From contig NZ_NKHK02000002.1 in assembly GCF_002224245.2 (NCBI RefSeq), forward strand, positions 62,001-126,000: a stretch of DNA of 64,000 nt, given 5' to 3'. Every line of letters begins with the position of its first letter. The stretch's first letter is position 1. Under the pieces are notes generated by a model. It saw only the letters and a program-made list of their open reading frames with translations, was not told where the DNA came from and did not search any database. This document shows positions 9,821-18,799 of the stretch, piece after piece. The stretch is from Moraxella sp. VT-16-12 (GTDB taxonomy: Bacteria > Pseudomonadota > Gammaproteobacteria > Pseudomonadales > Moraxellaceae). Both the position numbers and the translations under genes were made by a program.

Positions 9821-11173
9821 CTAGCCAAACACCCGCATGATGTCGTTACTGATGGCAAGCACCATGACACACAGCAGCAAAACAAACCCCAGTTTAAAAC
9901 TGTTCATCTGCACGCTCTCTGGCATGGGCTTACCCATCAACAGCTCATAAATATAAAACACCAAATGACCGCCATCTAACACAGGTATTGGTAAAAGGTT
10001 TAGCACTGCCAAAGACAAACTAATCAGTCCTGCGGTGGATAAAACTTGTAACCAGCCCATTTGTATGCTGTCTTTGGAAACTTCGGCAATGGTAATCGGT
10101 CCTGACAAATTATCAAGTCCAATCAGCCCTGTCATCATCTTAGCCATGGATTTGACGGTCATGACAGACAGCTCATAAGTTTTTATCACCGACTTATGCA
10201 AGGCTTCTAATGGGGTGTGATTGATGGTTATTTTGTAGTCATCTGGAATGACAATGCTGGTCTCTTTGACCCTTGCTCCGATTTGTCCAACCGTACGGTT
10301 TTCCACTTTTACTGCTCGTGGCATGACTTTAATGTCTAGGTTTTGACCATCTCTGATGATGCCAAACATCAAGGATTTTTCTGGGCTATTTTGAATGATT
10401 TCGGTAGCAGTCAGCCAGTCTGCTATCGGCACGCCATCAATGTGAGTAATGGTGTCGCCTGCTTTTAACCCCATTAATGCCCCTGCACCATCTTTTGTCA
10501 ATGAGCCAATCACAGGTGCTATCACAGGTCGCCAAGGCAAAACACCCAATGCTGTCAAAGGGTCTTTACCCTTATCCGCTCCCTGCATAAAATCAGTGAT
10601 GGCAACATTTGTCTGACCTTTGTCCGTCTCTACCAGCACCACGCCACGCTCACCCATGCGGTCAGCCAAAGCAAAATTAATGCTTTCCCACGTTGGTGTG
10701 CGTTTGTTATCAATGTGAGAAATGGTTTCACCAACCACCAGTCCGCTTGTGCTTGCAGGGCTGTCGCTGACAATCCGCCCAATCTTGGTGCTAAGCTGTT
10801 CGCTTGGCTGTAAAAACAGCACAAAAAATAGCACAATGGCAATCAGAAAATTCATGAGCGGTCCTGCTGCCACGATAGCGATTTTCTTTAAAGGGTGCTG
10901 ATTATTAAACGCCAAATGTCGCTCATGTTCAGCCACTTCCCCTTCTCGCTCATCCAGCATTTTGACATAACCACCCAAAGGAATGGCACAAATGCGATAA
11001 TCAATGCCTGTTTTTGGACTCGTCCAACCAAAAAGCCGTGTGCCAAAACCGATAGAATAAGTTAATACCTTGACCCCACACAGTCGTGCCACGACATAAT
11101 GCCCCCACTCATGCAAAGCAACCAAGGGCGTAAGCACCAATAAAGCCGATAAAAACAGATATAAAGCCGTCAT
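9821..11173 (-). CDS. rseP: Site-2 zinc metalloprotease RseP
   Basis: This is an intramembrane protease that cleaves anti-sigma factors and leftover signal peptides. The zinc motif HEWGH is in the first membrane helix (near residues 21-25), and the second metal-ligand motif LDGGH is in the C-terminal part. Two PDZ domains lie between them. The length of 450 residues is normal. It sits between dxr and bamA in the conserved cdsA-dxr-rseP order and starts 19 bases after dxr, so it is probably in the same operon. Confidence 0.96.
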   Translation of the reverse strand: MTALYLFLSALLVLTPLVALHEWGHYVVARLCGVKVLTYSIGFGTRLFGWTSPKTGIDYRICAIPLGGYVKMLDEREGEVAEHERHLAFNNQHPLKKIAIVAAGPLMNFLIAIVLFFVLFLQPSEQLSTKIGRIVSDSPASTSGLVVGETISHIDNKRTPTWESINFALADRMGERGVVLVETDKGQTNVAITDFMQGADKGKDPLTALGVLPWRPVIAPVIGSLTKDGAGALMGLKAGDTITHIDGVPIADWLTATEIIQNSPEKSLMFGIIRDGQNLDIKVMPRAVKVENRTVGQIGARVKETSIVIPDDYKITINHTPLEALHKSVIKTYELSVMTVKSMAKMMTGLIGLDNLSGPITIAEVSKDSIQMGWLQVLSTAGLISLSLAVLNLLPIPVLDGGHLVFYIYELLMGKPMPESVQMNSFKLGFVLLLCVMVLAISNDIMRVFG

Positions 11174-11192
11174 GCGTTTAGGTTCTCAACTT

Positions 11193-12410
11193 TTACATTG
11201 CTTTTAAATAGATATGCGTCTTGGCTCGCACACGCTCATCAAACAGCAAAATATCATCTATATTATGAAAATTTGTATTAAAATGCGTATGCAACTCACC
11301 ATCATTAAGCACTTTTTCTACCATATCAGCGATGTCAGTTAGGCGGATTTGATGATTTAAAAATGCTGACACCAAAATTTCATTAGAAGCATTTAAGGCG
11401 ATACACGCACCATTGCCTGCTTTGGCGGCTGCACGGGCTAAGTCCAAGGCTTTAAATTTATCTTTGTCAGGGCAGATAAACTCCAAAGCACCAATCTCAA
11501 ATAAATTTAATGGCTTCACGCCATTTGACATACGCTTAGGATAAGCCAAAGCATGAGCGATGGGCGTTTTCATGTCAGGCTCACCCAGCTGAGCAAGCAC
11601 AGAGCCATCTATGTACTCCACCATAGAATGCACGATGCTTTGGGGGTGAATGGCGATTTGAATTTGGCTTTCATCCAGGTTAAATAAATGACACGCCTCA
11701 ATCAGTTCAAGCCCTTTATTCATCATGGTCGCACTATCAATGGAGATTTTTTGTCCCATGTTCCAGTTGGGGTGCTTAACCGCTTGTGCTACCGTTGCAT
11801 TTTGCATATCCACATAAGATTTGTATAAAAAACCACCACCGCTAGCAGTCAGCCAAAGCTGCTTGATGCCAAAATCCGTCTGATGAATGACAACATTATC
11901 CATTTGCACCGCTTGGGGCAAACATTGAAAAATGGCATTATGCTCACTATCAATCGGTAAAATGGTTGCTTTTTGCGTGCGTGCGGTCTGCATGACCAAA
12001 TCACCTGCCATAACAAGGCTTTCTTTATTGGCAAGTAGTACGGTTTTGCCCGCTTTTACCGCCGTCAAAGTGGAGCGTAATCCCGCCGAACCCACAATCC
12101 CAGCAATAATCTTGCCTGATTTTTCATCGCTTGCCAAATCCATCAGCCCTGCTTGACCGCCAACCACATCAATATCCAAGCCTGATGAGCTTAGATGATG
12201 GGCAAATTTATCCACTTTATCAGATGGCACACAGACACGATTTGGGTGAAATTCTGCACACAGCTCAAAAAGTTTGTCAAGCTGAGAAAAACCTGACAAA
12301 GCATGAATTTGCCACTGATGACCCAAACGGCTTTGATGACGGATAATGTCAAGTGTACTACTGCCAATAGAGCCTGTTGCTCCAAGTATGGTGATGATGT
12401 TGGTCGTCAT
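11193..12410 (-). CDS. dxr: 1-deoxy-D-xylulose 5-phosphate reductoisomerase
   Basis: Dxr converts DXP to MEP using NADPH, the first committed step of the non-mevalonate isoprenoid pathway. The NADPH-binding loop GATGSIGSSTLDI is at the N-terminus. The metal and substrate motifs DSEHNAIFQCL, TASGGGF and SIDSATMMNKGLELIEA are intact. The length of 405 residues is typical. Its start codon directly abuts the cdsA stop. The product supplies the isoprenoid used by UppS two genes upstream. Confidence 0.97.
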   Translation of the reverse strand: MTTNIITILGATGSIGSSTLDIIRHQSRLGHQWQIHALSGFSQLDKLFELCAEFHPNRVCVPSDKVDKFAHHLSSSGLDIDVVGGQAGLMDLASDEKSGKIIAGIVGSAGLRSTLTAVKAGKTVLLANKESLVMAGDLVMQTARTQKATILPIDSEHNAIFQCLPQAVQMDNVVIHQTDFGIKQLWLTASGGGFLYKSYVDMQNATVAQAVKHPNWNMGQKISIDSATMMNKGLELIEACHLFNLDESQIQIAIHPQSIVHSMVEYIDGSVLAQLGEPDMKTPIAHALAYPKRMSNGVKPLNLFEIGALEFICPDKDKFKALDLARAAAKAGNGACIALNASNEILVSAFLNHQIRLTDIADMVEKVLNDGELHTHFNTNFHNIDDILLFDERVRAKTHIYLKAM

Positions 12411-13241
12411 TTAAAAAACCCTTGGTAAACTGCCCAATGCGGGTAGCACTTTAATATACACAAGCACCCACACCCCAAGGGCAAACACAGGCGTGGCGGA
12501 TAATAACGAATCTATGCGGTCAAGCACGCCCCCATGCCCCGGTAAGATTGTTCCAGAATCTTTAATCCCTGCACGGCGTTTTAACATGGACTCAAACAAA
12601 TCGCCCAGTACACTTGCCATCACCGTCAGTCCAGATAACCCCAAAAAAGCCATGAGTGCCACACCTGTCAGTTGCAACTCAAAACCCACAGTTATTGCCA
12701 CAAGGGCAGATGTAACAAGACCGCCGATTAGCCCTTCTATGGATTTGTTGGGTGAGACATTGGGAGCAAGTTTGCGTTTGCCAAGTTTTCGCCCCACAAA
12801 ATACGCCCCACTATCAGCACACCACACCAATAAAAACACATACATCAACCACCAAGGCGACACCTGCCACAGACTGTACATGGCGGTAATGCTTGCCGTT
12901 AAGATAATCACCCCCATGATAAACAATCGCCTGCCATACCATTTTTCTTGGGCAGGATAAACAAGCACCCATTTGGTCGCCATCAGCCAAATCCCAAAAG
13001 ACAGCACCCACCATATCAGCCACAGTTGGGGAATAAAAATGCTGCCAAGCGTAATTGCTAATACTAAAGTGATGAACTGTGCAGGCTGTTTATGTTTTGG
13101 CATGAGCTTTGTCCACTCATGAGACGCAATCAACACACCCACTGTCAATAAGGGTAAAAACAAAAATGGCACACGACTTGTAAACATCGCCATTCCCACA
13201 ATAATCACAAGAATAACCGCCGTTTTTATTCGTTGCCACAT
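12411..13241 (-). CDS. cdsA: Phosphatidate cytidylyltransferase CdsA
   Basis: CdsA makes CDP-diacylglycerol from phosphatidic acid and CTP, the branch point of phospholipid synthesis. It is a 276-residue polytopic membrane protein with about eight helices. The C-terminal family signature runs from GDLFESMLKRRAGIKDS through LPGHGGVLDRIDS. It precedes dxr without a gap. The 114 bases upstream, before uppS, contain no terminator I can see. Confidence 0.96.
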   Translation of the reverse strand: MWQRIKTAVILVIIVGMAMFTSRVPFLFLPLLTVGVLIASHEWTKLMPKHKQPAQFITLVLAITLGSIFIPQLWLIWWVLSFGIWLMATKWVLVYPAQEKWYGRRLFIMGVIILTASITAMYSLWQVSPWWLMYVFLLVWCADSGAYFVGRKLGKRKLAPNVSPNKSIEGLIGGLVTSALVAITVGFELQLTGVALMAFLGLSGLTVMASVLGDLFESMLKRRAGIKDSGTILPGHGGVLDRIDSLLSATPVFALGVWVLVYIKVLPALGSLPRVF

Positions 13242-13355
13242 AGATTTTTGCTCTTTTATTGTTTATAAACATTTTGATATTTATAAAATGCCATCAAGCA
13301 GTCATCAGCCATCACTGAGCTAGATTTCTGCCCAAGCTTAACTCATATCAAAAAA

Positions 13356-14099
13356 TCAAATTTGCTCTTGCACCTGTTCGCTGGTCTTGCCAAATCTTCG
13401 TTCACGATTGGCAAAATCATTCATCATCTCATCCAGTTCACATAGGTTAAAATCAGGCCACAGTGTTTGTGTAAAAAACAATTCAGCATAAGCAGACTGC
13501 CACAACAAAAAATTAGAAATGCGATACTCGCCCCCTGTACGAATCAACATATCCACCTGTGGCAAATCCGCCAGCTCCACACATTCACCTAGCCTATCAA
13601 CATCAATGTCATCTGCTGTTAGCTTGCCACGCTGAACATCCAAAAGCAGTTTTTGGCAGGCTTGCACAATGTCCCACCTACCACCATAACTGATGGCAAT
13701 CACCAATGTCATTTTATCAAAATGAGCCGTTTGACTCTCTGCATCCGCCATCAGCATTTGCAATCGCTCATCAAGAGCGTTTCTGTCGCCAATAAAACGC
13801 AGACGGATTTGGTATTTATTCATGCGAGGCAGCTGCTCATGAATGGTGCTTTCAAGAAGTTTCATCAACAATTCAACTTCTTTTTTGGGTCTTGCCCAGT
13901 TTTCAGAGGAAAAGGCAAATACTGTCAAAACCTGCACGCCTTTTGCCACACAATGCTCAACGATGGGGTCAAGTGCATTTTTGCCTGCCAAATGCCCTGC
14001 TCCTGTCGGTAAGGCATGAGCCTTGCCATAGCGGTTATTGCCGTCCATGATGATGGCAATGTGTTTGGGAATCGTGGTGGTGGGTGATGATGTTGGCAT
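13356..14099 (-). CDS. uppS: Undecaprenyl diphosphate synthase
   Basis: UppS elongates farnesyl diphosphate with eight isopentenyl units to give the lipid carrier for peptidoglycan and O-antigen. The 247-residue cis-prenyltransferase has the catalytic-aspartate motif as MDGNNRYGKAH, where most relatives have MDGNGRWA. The other motifs are intact: FSSENWARP, and RTGGEYRISNFLLWQ near the C-terminus. No strong ribosome-binding site precedes the ATG. A terminator upstream after frr suggests it has its own promoter in 14100-14235. Confidence 0.95.
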   Translation of the reverse strand: MPTSSPTTTIPKHIAIIMDGNNRYGKAHALPTGAGHLAGKNALDPIVEHCVAKGVQVLTVFAFSSENWARPKKEVELLMKLLESTIHEQLPRMNKYQIRLRFIGDRNALDERLQMLMADAESQTAHFDKMTLVIAISYGGRWDIVQACQKLLLDVQRGKLTADDIDVDRLGECVELADLPQVDMLIRTGGEYRISNFLLWQSAYAELFFTQTLWPDFNLCELDEMMNDFANRERRFGKTSEQVQEQI

Positions 14100-14235
14100 G
14101 ATGTTGACGTTTGGTTTGGCGAAGGCAAAGAGAATTGATTAAATAAAAGCAATCAGTTTAATACATTGCAACTGTTTGGATGAGTCACCAATCAGCAGTT
14201 TTTAATCAATATTTAATTAAGAACCTAAAAATTAA

Positions 14236-14273
14236 AAAACAAAAAGACCTGCACGCCTAAACGCACAAGTCTT
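14236..14273 (-). terminator. Intrinsic terminator of pyrH-frr
   Basis: On the minus strand a twelve-pair stem with several G-T pairs (AAGACTTGTGCG with CGTGCAGGTCTT) is followed by TTTGTTTTTT. It lies six bases after the frr stop and separates pyrH-frr from uppS. Confidence 0.8.
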
Positions 14274-14278
14274 AATGA

Positions 14279-14833
14279 CTATACTTCCATCAGCTCACTT
14301 TCTTTTTTAGACAAGCGAGTATCAATGGTTTTGATAAAATCGTCAGTCAATTTCTGAATGTCATCAGAAGCACGACGTTCATCGTCTTCACTGACTTCTT
14401 TGTCTTTAACCAGTTTTTTGATGTCGCTCAGCATATCACGACGAACATTACGCACCGACACACGAGCTGATTCGGCATCTGAACGGGCAAGTTTTTGCAT
14501 ATCACGGCGAGTCTCTTCGGTCAAAGCTGGCATTGGCACACGAATCACGTCAGCCGTCATGGGATTTAGTCCCAAATCCGCCTCACGGATTGCTTTGTCC
14601 ACCGCTTGCACCATAGAACGGTCAAAAGGCTGAACCAATAAAGTGCGGCTGTCTTCCACATTAATACTTGCCACTTGGTTTAATGGCATCTCTGAGCCAT
14701 AATAGCTTACCATGACCCCCGATAAAATGCCGGGATGAGCCCGCCCTGTACGCAACTTTGTAAAGGCGTTTTCTAGGGCGTCAAGGGCTTTTTCCATACG
14801 AGCTTTGCCATCTAGTTTAATTTGATTAATCAT
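14279..14833 (-). CDS. frr: Ribosome recycling factor
   Basis: This factor splits post-termination ribosomes together with EF-G. The 184-residue protein has the three-helix-bundle and hinge pattern of the family, including the conserved [11 protein letters not shown] and DPFDRS-like segment (VQPFDRSMV). The ATG has AAGGA eight bases upstream. It lies 27 bases after pyrH, the usual pairing, and ends at a terminator. Confidence 0.97.
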   Translation of the reverse strand: MINQIKLDGKARMEKALDALENAFTKLRTGRAHPGILSGVMVSYYGSEMPLNQVASINVEDSRTLLVQPFDRSMVQAVDKAIREADLGLNPMTADVIRVPMPALTEETRRDMQKLARSDAESARVSVRNVRRDMLSDIKKLVKDKEVSEDDERRASDDIQKLTDDFIKTIDTRLSKKESELMEV

Positions 14834-14860
14834 AACAATTCCTTAAAATAGCTTATACAA

Positions 14861-15601
14861 TCAGTGATAGACTCTTGTGCCTTCTTTTTCGCCCATCACA
14901 ACATTTAATAAAGCGTTGGGTTTATTCATGTCAAACACCTGCAAAGGCACATTGTGTTCACGGCACAAAGCAATGGCGGTCAAATCCATCACACCCAGTT
15001 TGCGTTCTAGCACCTCATCAAAGGTTAAACTGTCATATTTGACCGCGTCATCATGTACGCTTGGGTCTTTATCATACACGCCATCAACTTTGGTCGCCTT
15101 TAAAATCAGCCCAGCTTCAATCTCAATCCCACGCAGACAGGCCGCTGTATCAGTAGTAAAAAACGGATTGCCTGTACCTGCCACAAAAATGCACACCTCT
15201 CCATTATTTAGATGGCGAATAGCTTCACGACTGGCATAGGGTTCACCTACTGTGGCGATAGACAGGGCGGACATCAGACGAGTTTTGATGTTGCGACGAA
15301 CCAAAGCATCTCTCATGGCAAGACCATTCATGACGGTGGCAAGCATGCCCATTTGGTCGCCAGTTACTCGTCCAACCAAACCTTCTTTTTGTAGGGTACT
15401 ACCACGATAAAGATTGCCACCACCTACCACAATCCCCACTTGAACGCCAAGCCCACGCAAATGAGCGATAGAAAGGCTCATCTGGTCAAGAATGGACGCA
15501 TCAATACCCATATCTTTACCCCCCGCCAAAGCCTCACCAGAGAGCTTTAATAAAATGCGAGAAAATTTTGGGTTTTTATCGTTTGGATTGATGTCGGTCA
15601 T
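14861..15601 (-). CDS. pyrH: UMP kinase
   Basis: PyrH phosphorylates UMP to UDP. The 246-residue amino-acid-kinase-fold protein begins its domain with [11 protein letters not shown] and has the glycine-rich [10 protein letters not shown]. The C-terminal [19 protein letters not shown] is typical. AAGGGG precedes the ATG. In many relatives rpsB-tsf lies upstream; here a porin gene and its terminator lie upstream, so pyrH probably starts from its own promoter in 15602-15689. Confidence 0.97.
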   Translation of the reverse strand: MTDINPNDKNPKFSRILLKLSGEALAGGKDMGIDASILDQMSLSIAHLRGLGVQVGIVVGGGNLYRGSTLQKEGLVGRVTGDQMGMLATVMNGLAMRDALVRRNIKTRLMSALSIATVGEPYASREAIRHLNNGEVCIFVAGTGNPFFTTDTAACLRGIEIEAGLILKATKVDGVYDKDPSVHDDAVKYDSLTFDEVLERKLGVMDLTAIALCREHNVPLQVFDMNKPNALLNVVMGEKEGTRVYH

Positions 15602-15689
15602 GGTTACCCCTTGTAAATTTTTGCAAAATTAGTTAATTTTATCATACTTTTGGGTAAAGTAACAATTTAAAAAGCACCATCACCCCACA

Positions 15690-15720
15690 AAAACAAAAAC
15701 CCACCAAAAGGCAGGTTTTT
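15690..15720 (-). terminator. Intrinsic terminator of the porin gene
   Basis: Read on the minus strand, AAAACCTGCC pairs with GGTGGGTTTT (two G-T pairs) around TTTT, followed by T-rich sequence. It begins 18 bases beyond the porin stop. Confidence 0.85.
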
Positions 15721-15737
15721 GTGGAAGTTAGGGCAAA

Positions 15738-16829
15738 TTAGAATTTGTATTCTAGACCTGCACCTACGCCATAGGCTTTCTCAGTTTGAGTTCCTGTCGC
15801 CTTGTCTTGAAGGTAGGCACCATACAAGTGAGCAGTAGTGGCTTTGTTAAATGAGTACTCAGCACCTGCGACAACACGTTGTCTTTCTACATCCTTAGCA
15901 CCAGCATAATTATCTACAAAATCAAGCTGACCATAAGCTGTCCAAGGTGTTTGAGCAACTTTATACTTACCAGAAACAGTAAAGGCATTTTCGTTATCGT
16001 TAGTATTAAAATCAGTATGTTGATACTGACCCGCAACTGTTAAAGCAGGGTTAATAGCATAAGCACCACTTACACGAACTGCAGATAATTTATCATAAGT
16101 AGTAGTAGTTGTGGTTGTACCTGGAAGCGTTACTTGACCAACAACAGTACTACCATTGGTAACATCAAGAGTTGCACCAGGAACAGTAGAAGTTGTTGAA
16201 TTTGACACACCATTGCTAGCTTTAATATAGGTAACACCAACTTTATAGGGAGCATTTTCAGGCTCATATTTTGCACCCACGCCAAAGGCATCACCATTTA
16301 GGTTGTCAGTAGCACCGTCATTTTCATCAAGAACGTACATACCCATGAACTGCACACCATTGTATTTTGGTGAGAAGTAAGCAAAGGCATTGTTTGCACG
16401 AACGCTTTTGAAATAAGCTTGTACGTCATCACTACCAATAACACCACCTTTGGTTACGTTAGCATAGTTGATGTACTCATCAATTGCTGTTAAGCGACCT
16501 GCCACCAATGTACCTAATTGCTTGTTAGAAAGACCAAGATAGGTATCACGACTTTCCCAGTTGCGGTCTCTGTTTACATCAGTTTCTACACGGTATTCTA
16601 ATTGATAAACCACGTCAGTATTTGCAGTCAGAGCTTCTGAGCCTTTAATACCAATGCGAGAAGCGTTAGAATTTAGTTGACTACGGGTTTCAAGACCGCC
16701 ATTTTTAGCGGCATCATTACCATCTTGGATATCAAGAGATAGGAACACCTTACCATAAACGGTAGGAGCAGCTTGTGCAGCAGTAATAGACAAAGCAGCT
16801 ACGGCTGATGCTAAAAGTAGTTTTTTCAT
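15738..16829 (-). CDS. M35-like general porin
   Basis: This is a trimeric-type outer-membrane porin of 363 residues from the ATG at 16829, which has TGGAGA upstream. A signal peptide of about 20 residues ends at AQA, and the mature protein starts APTVYGKVFLSLD, as in the Gram-negative porin family. The C-terminus ends GLEYKF, the beta-barrel signal. A Ser/Thr-rich stretch in the middle with a run of seven threonines (near residues 240-250) is probably a surface loop and may vary between strains. The similarity to the Moraxella M35 porin is from memory of its N-terminus. Confidence 0.88.
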   Translation of the reverse strand: MKKLLLASAVAALSITAAQAAPTVYGKVFLSLDIQDGNDAAKNGGLETRSQLNSNASRIGIKGSEALTANTDVVYQLEYRVETDVNRDRNWESRDTYLGLSNKQLGTLVAGRLTAIDEYINYANVTKGGVIGSDDVQAYFKSVRANNAFAYFSPKYNGVQFMGMYVLDENDGATDNLNGDAFGVGAKYEPENAPYKVGVTYIKASNGVSNSTTSTVPGATLDVTNGSTVVGQVTLPGTTTTTTTYDKLSAVRVSGAYAINPALTVAGQYQHTDFNTNDNENAFTVSGKYKVAQTPWTAYGQLDFVDNYAGAKDVERQRVVAGAEYSFNKATTAHLYGAYLQDKATGTQTEKAYGVGAGLEYKF

Positions 16830-17266
16830 GGGTTTCTCCACTCATGTTTTGGTGCTATAATCTGCACACAATTGATAATTTCACGATTTTTTTACCAGTA
16901 TGGAACATCTAGGCATCAGCTTTTGAGTCCCTAAGTAAGCCCTAGCCTGTGTATCACGACAGATAAGTTCGCTTACCAAATCCATACCTTGCGTATAGAA
17001 TACCAACTTTGACATATTTTGCAACACCTTTTGTCTGAAAAATTTGTATTTTTTTATAAAAAAATTTTTTTTACTTTATTTATCAATAAGTTAAATATTG
17101 AATTTTTTTAATTTTTTTTGTGATTTTTTGGTAAAAAATCCCAGTATTATAGTATGATTTACACAAAAATAGCTTAATTATTAATCATATAAAAATTTTG
17201 TTACAATTTTGTTGTTATCATCACCAACCAACACCTTTTAAATTTTTATGACGGAGTGCATCAATT
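16830..17266. other. 437-base non-coding region: AT-rich tract plus a structured-looking porin leader
   Basis: 17030-17220 is very AT-rich with long A and T runs and probably holds the miaE promoter; the ribosome-binding site ACGGAG lies before miaE. 16895-16990 is clearly more balanced in composition. On the minus strand it can fold as a closing stem (16981-16987 with 16898-16904, seven perfect pairs), a second stem (16971-16977 with 16934-16940) and a weak third stem (16930-16933 with 16910-16913). This would be a three-way junction in the porin leader. A 34-codon frame, ATG at 16985 on the minus strand, also spans it. Confidence 0.5.
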
Positions 17267-17935
17267 ATGAGCAATTTTTCAACAGATGACGACTTGACAG
17301 CCATCACCACTCGTGCCAAAGCCAAAACTGACATCAGCCACATTCATGCTTTTTTAGGAGCAAAAACGTCTGATAAATGGCTGACTGTTGCCAAAGACAA
17401 CCTACCCTTACTCATGCAAGACCATGCCAACTGTGAAAAAAAGGCGGCAGGCACGGCAATGAATTTGATTTTTCGTTATGAATTTCATCGTGATTTGCAA
17501 GAAAAACTTGCTCAACTTGTGCGTGAAGAAATGCTACATTATGAGCAAGTACTCACCCTGATGACAGAACGTGGGCTGTCATGGTCGCACCTGCCTGCTG
17601 GTCGCTACGCCAAAGGATTACTTAAACACAAACGCACTTGGGAGCCTGCTGGCATGATAGATGTGCTGATTATTGGGGCATTTATTGAAGCTCGCTCTTG
17701 TGAACGCTTTTCAGCATTGGCAGATGTGATTGATGATGAAAAACTATCAAAGTATTATAAATATTTATTAAAATCAGAAAGCCGTCATTATGAAGACTAT
17801 CTTGCCCTAGCTCAATCAGTCTGTGATGAGCCCATAGATGAGCGAGTGGCGTTTTTTCGGCAAGTGGAAGCTGATTTGATAGACAGTCCTGATAGCCAAT
17901 TGCGTTTTCATAGTGGCGTGCCTGACTTTGTGTGA
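17267..17935 (+). CDS. miaE: tRNA 2-methylthio-N6-isopentenyladenosine-37 hydroxylase MiaE
   Basis: MiaE is a non-haem diiron monooxygenase that hydroxylates the isopentenyl group of ms2i6A37 in tRNA. The 222-residue helical protein carries two E-x-x-H motifs. They are REEMLHYEQ near residue 92 and SESRHYEDY near residue 175, and other glutamates (ANCEKKA, FIEARSCE) complete the iron ligands. It stands alone on the plus strand, divergent from the porin, 67 bases before the peroxiredoxin gene. Confidence 0.93.
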   Translation: MSNFSTDDDLTAITTRAKAKTDISHIHAFLGAKTSDKWLTVAKDNLPLLMQDHANCEKKAAGTAMNLIFRYEFHRDLQEKLAQLVREEMLHYEQVLTLMTERGLSWSHLPAGRYAKGLLKHKRTWEPAGMIDVLIIGAFIEARSCERFSALADVIDDEKLSKYYKYLLKSESRHYEDYLALAQSVCDEPIDERVAFFRQVEADLIDSPDSQLRFHSGVPDFV

Positions 17936-18002
17936 ATTTTGCCTAATCAATAAATTTTTTGTATAATGACGATTTAAATTTTGTATCATAAGGAGAAATG
18001 CT

Positions 18003-18752
18003 GTGGCATTTAAAGACATGACTGGGCAACACGTCCCAAACGTAACCTTTCGCACTCGCCAAGGCGACAGTTGGGTAGATGTAACGACCAATGAGCTGTT
18101 TGGTGGCAAAAAAGTTGTGCTATTTAGCTTGCCCGGTGCATTTACCCCCACTTGCTCATCAACGCACTTACCACGCTATAACGAACTGGCTGACGAATTT
18201 AAAAAACTTGGGGTTGATGACATCATCTGCGTGTCGGTCAATGATACCTTTGTCATGAATGCGTGGGCAGCCGACCAAGAATGTGGTAACATCACCGTCA
18301 TTCCTGATGGCAATGGTGAGTTTACAGATGGCATGGGGCGTTTGGTTGGTAAAGAAAATTTGGGCTTTGGCAAGCGTTCATGGCGTTATTCAATGCTTGT
18401 GGACAATGGCGTGATTGTCAAAATCTTTGACGAACCCCAAAAAGATGGCGACCCCTTTGAAGTGTCAGACGCTGATACGATGATTAAGTTTTTAAACCCT
18501 GATTGGCAAGACAAGCCTTCTGTGGCAATCATCTCAAAGGCAGGTTGTCCGTTTTGTATCAAGGCCAAAGAAGCCCTAAGTAATCGTGGTTTGGCGTTTG
18601 AAGAGCTGGTGCTTGGGCGTGATATTACCATGACAGCCGTGCGTGCCATGACAGGGCGTGAAACTGCCCCACAGGTGTTTATTGGCGGTAAGCACATCGG
18701 TGGCTCAGATGACCTAGAAAGCTACCTAACCAGTGGTGAGTGCATACTATAA
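18003..18752 (+). CDS. Hybrid peroxiredoxin-glutaredoxin (PGdx)
   Basis: This is a glutathione-dependent peroxidase with its own reductase domain. Residues 1-165 are a Prx5-type peroxiredoxin with the peroxidatic cysteine C51 in PGAFTPTCSS. Residues 170-249 are a glutaredoxin with CPFC (C182 and C185). This fusion is known from Haemophilus, Neisseria and others. The start is GTG at 18003, seven bases after AAGGAG; the ATG five bases earlier is out of frame. It ends at a shared terminator facing thiI. Confidence 0.94.
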   Translation: MAFKDMTGQHVPNVTFRTRQGDSWVDVTTNELFGGKKVVLFSLPGAFTPTCSSTHLPRYNELADEFKKLGVDDIICVSVNDTFVMNAWAADQECGNITVIPDGNGEFTDGMGRLVGKENLGFGKRSWRYSMLVDNGVIVKIFDEPQKDGDPFEVSDADTMIKFLNPDWQDKPSVAIISKAGCPFCIKAKEALSNRGLAFEELVLGRDITMTAVRAMTGRETAPQVFIGGKHIGGSDDLESYLTSGECIL

Positions 18753-18766
18753 CGGCGGTTGATATC

Positions 18767-18795
18767 AAAAAGAGATGATTGTTCATCTCTTTTTT
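18767..18795. terminator. Bidirectional terminator between the peroxiredoxin gene and thiI
   Basis: AAAAAGAGATGA pairs with TCATCTCTTTTT around TTGT, with T runs readable on both strands. It lies between two convergent stop codons. Confidence 0.88.
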
Positions 18796-18799
18796 GTGC

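Noticed and set aside
12493-12960. 155-codon open frame opposite cdsA
   Set aside because: It lies wholly inside a well-supported essential gene on the other strand, has no ribosome-binding site, and its product is a low-complexity shadow of the cdsA codons.
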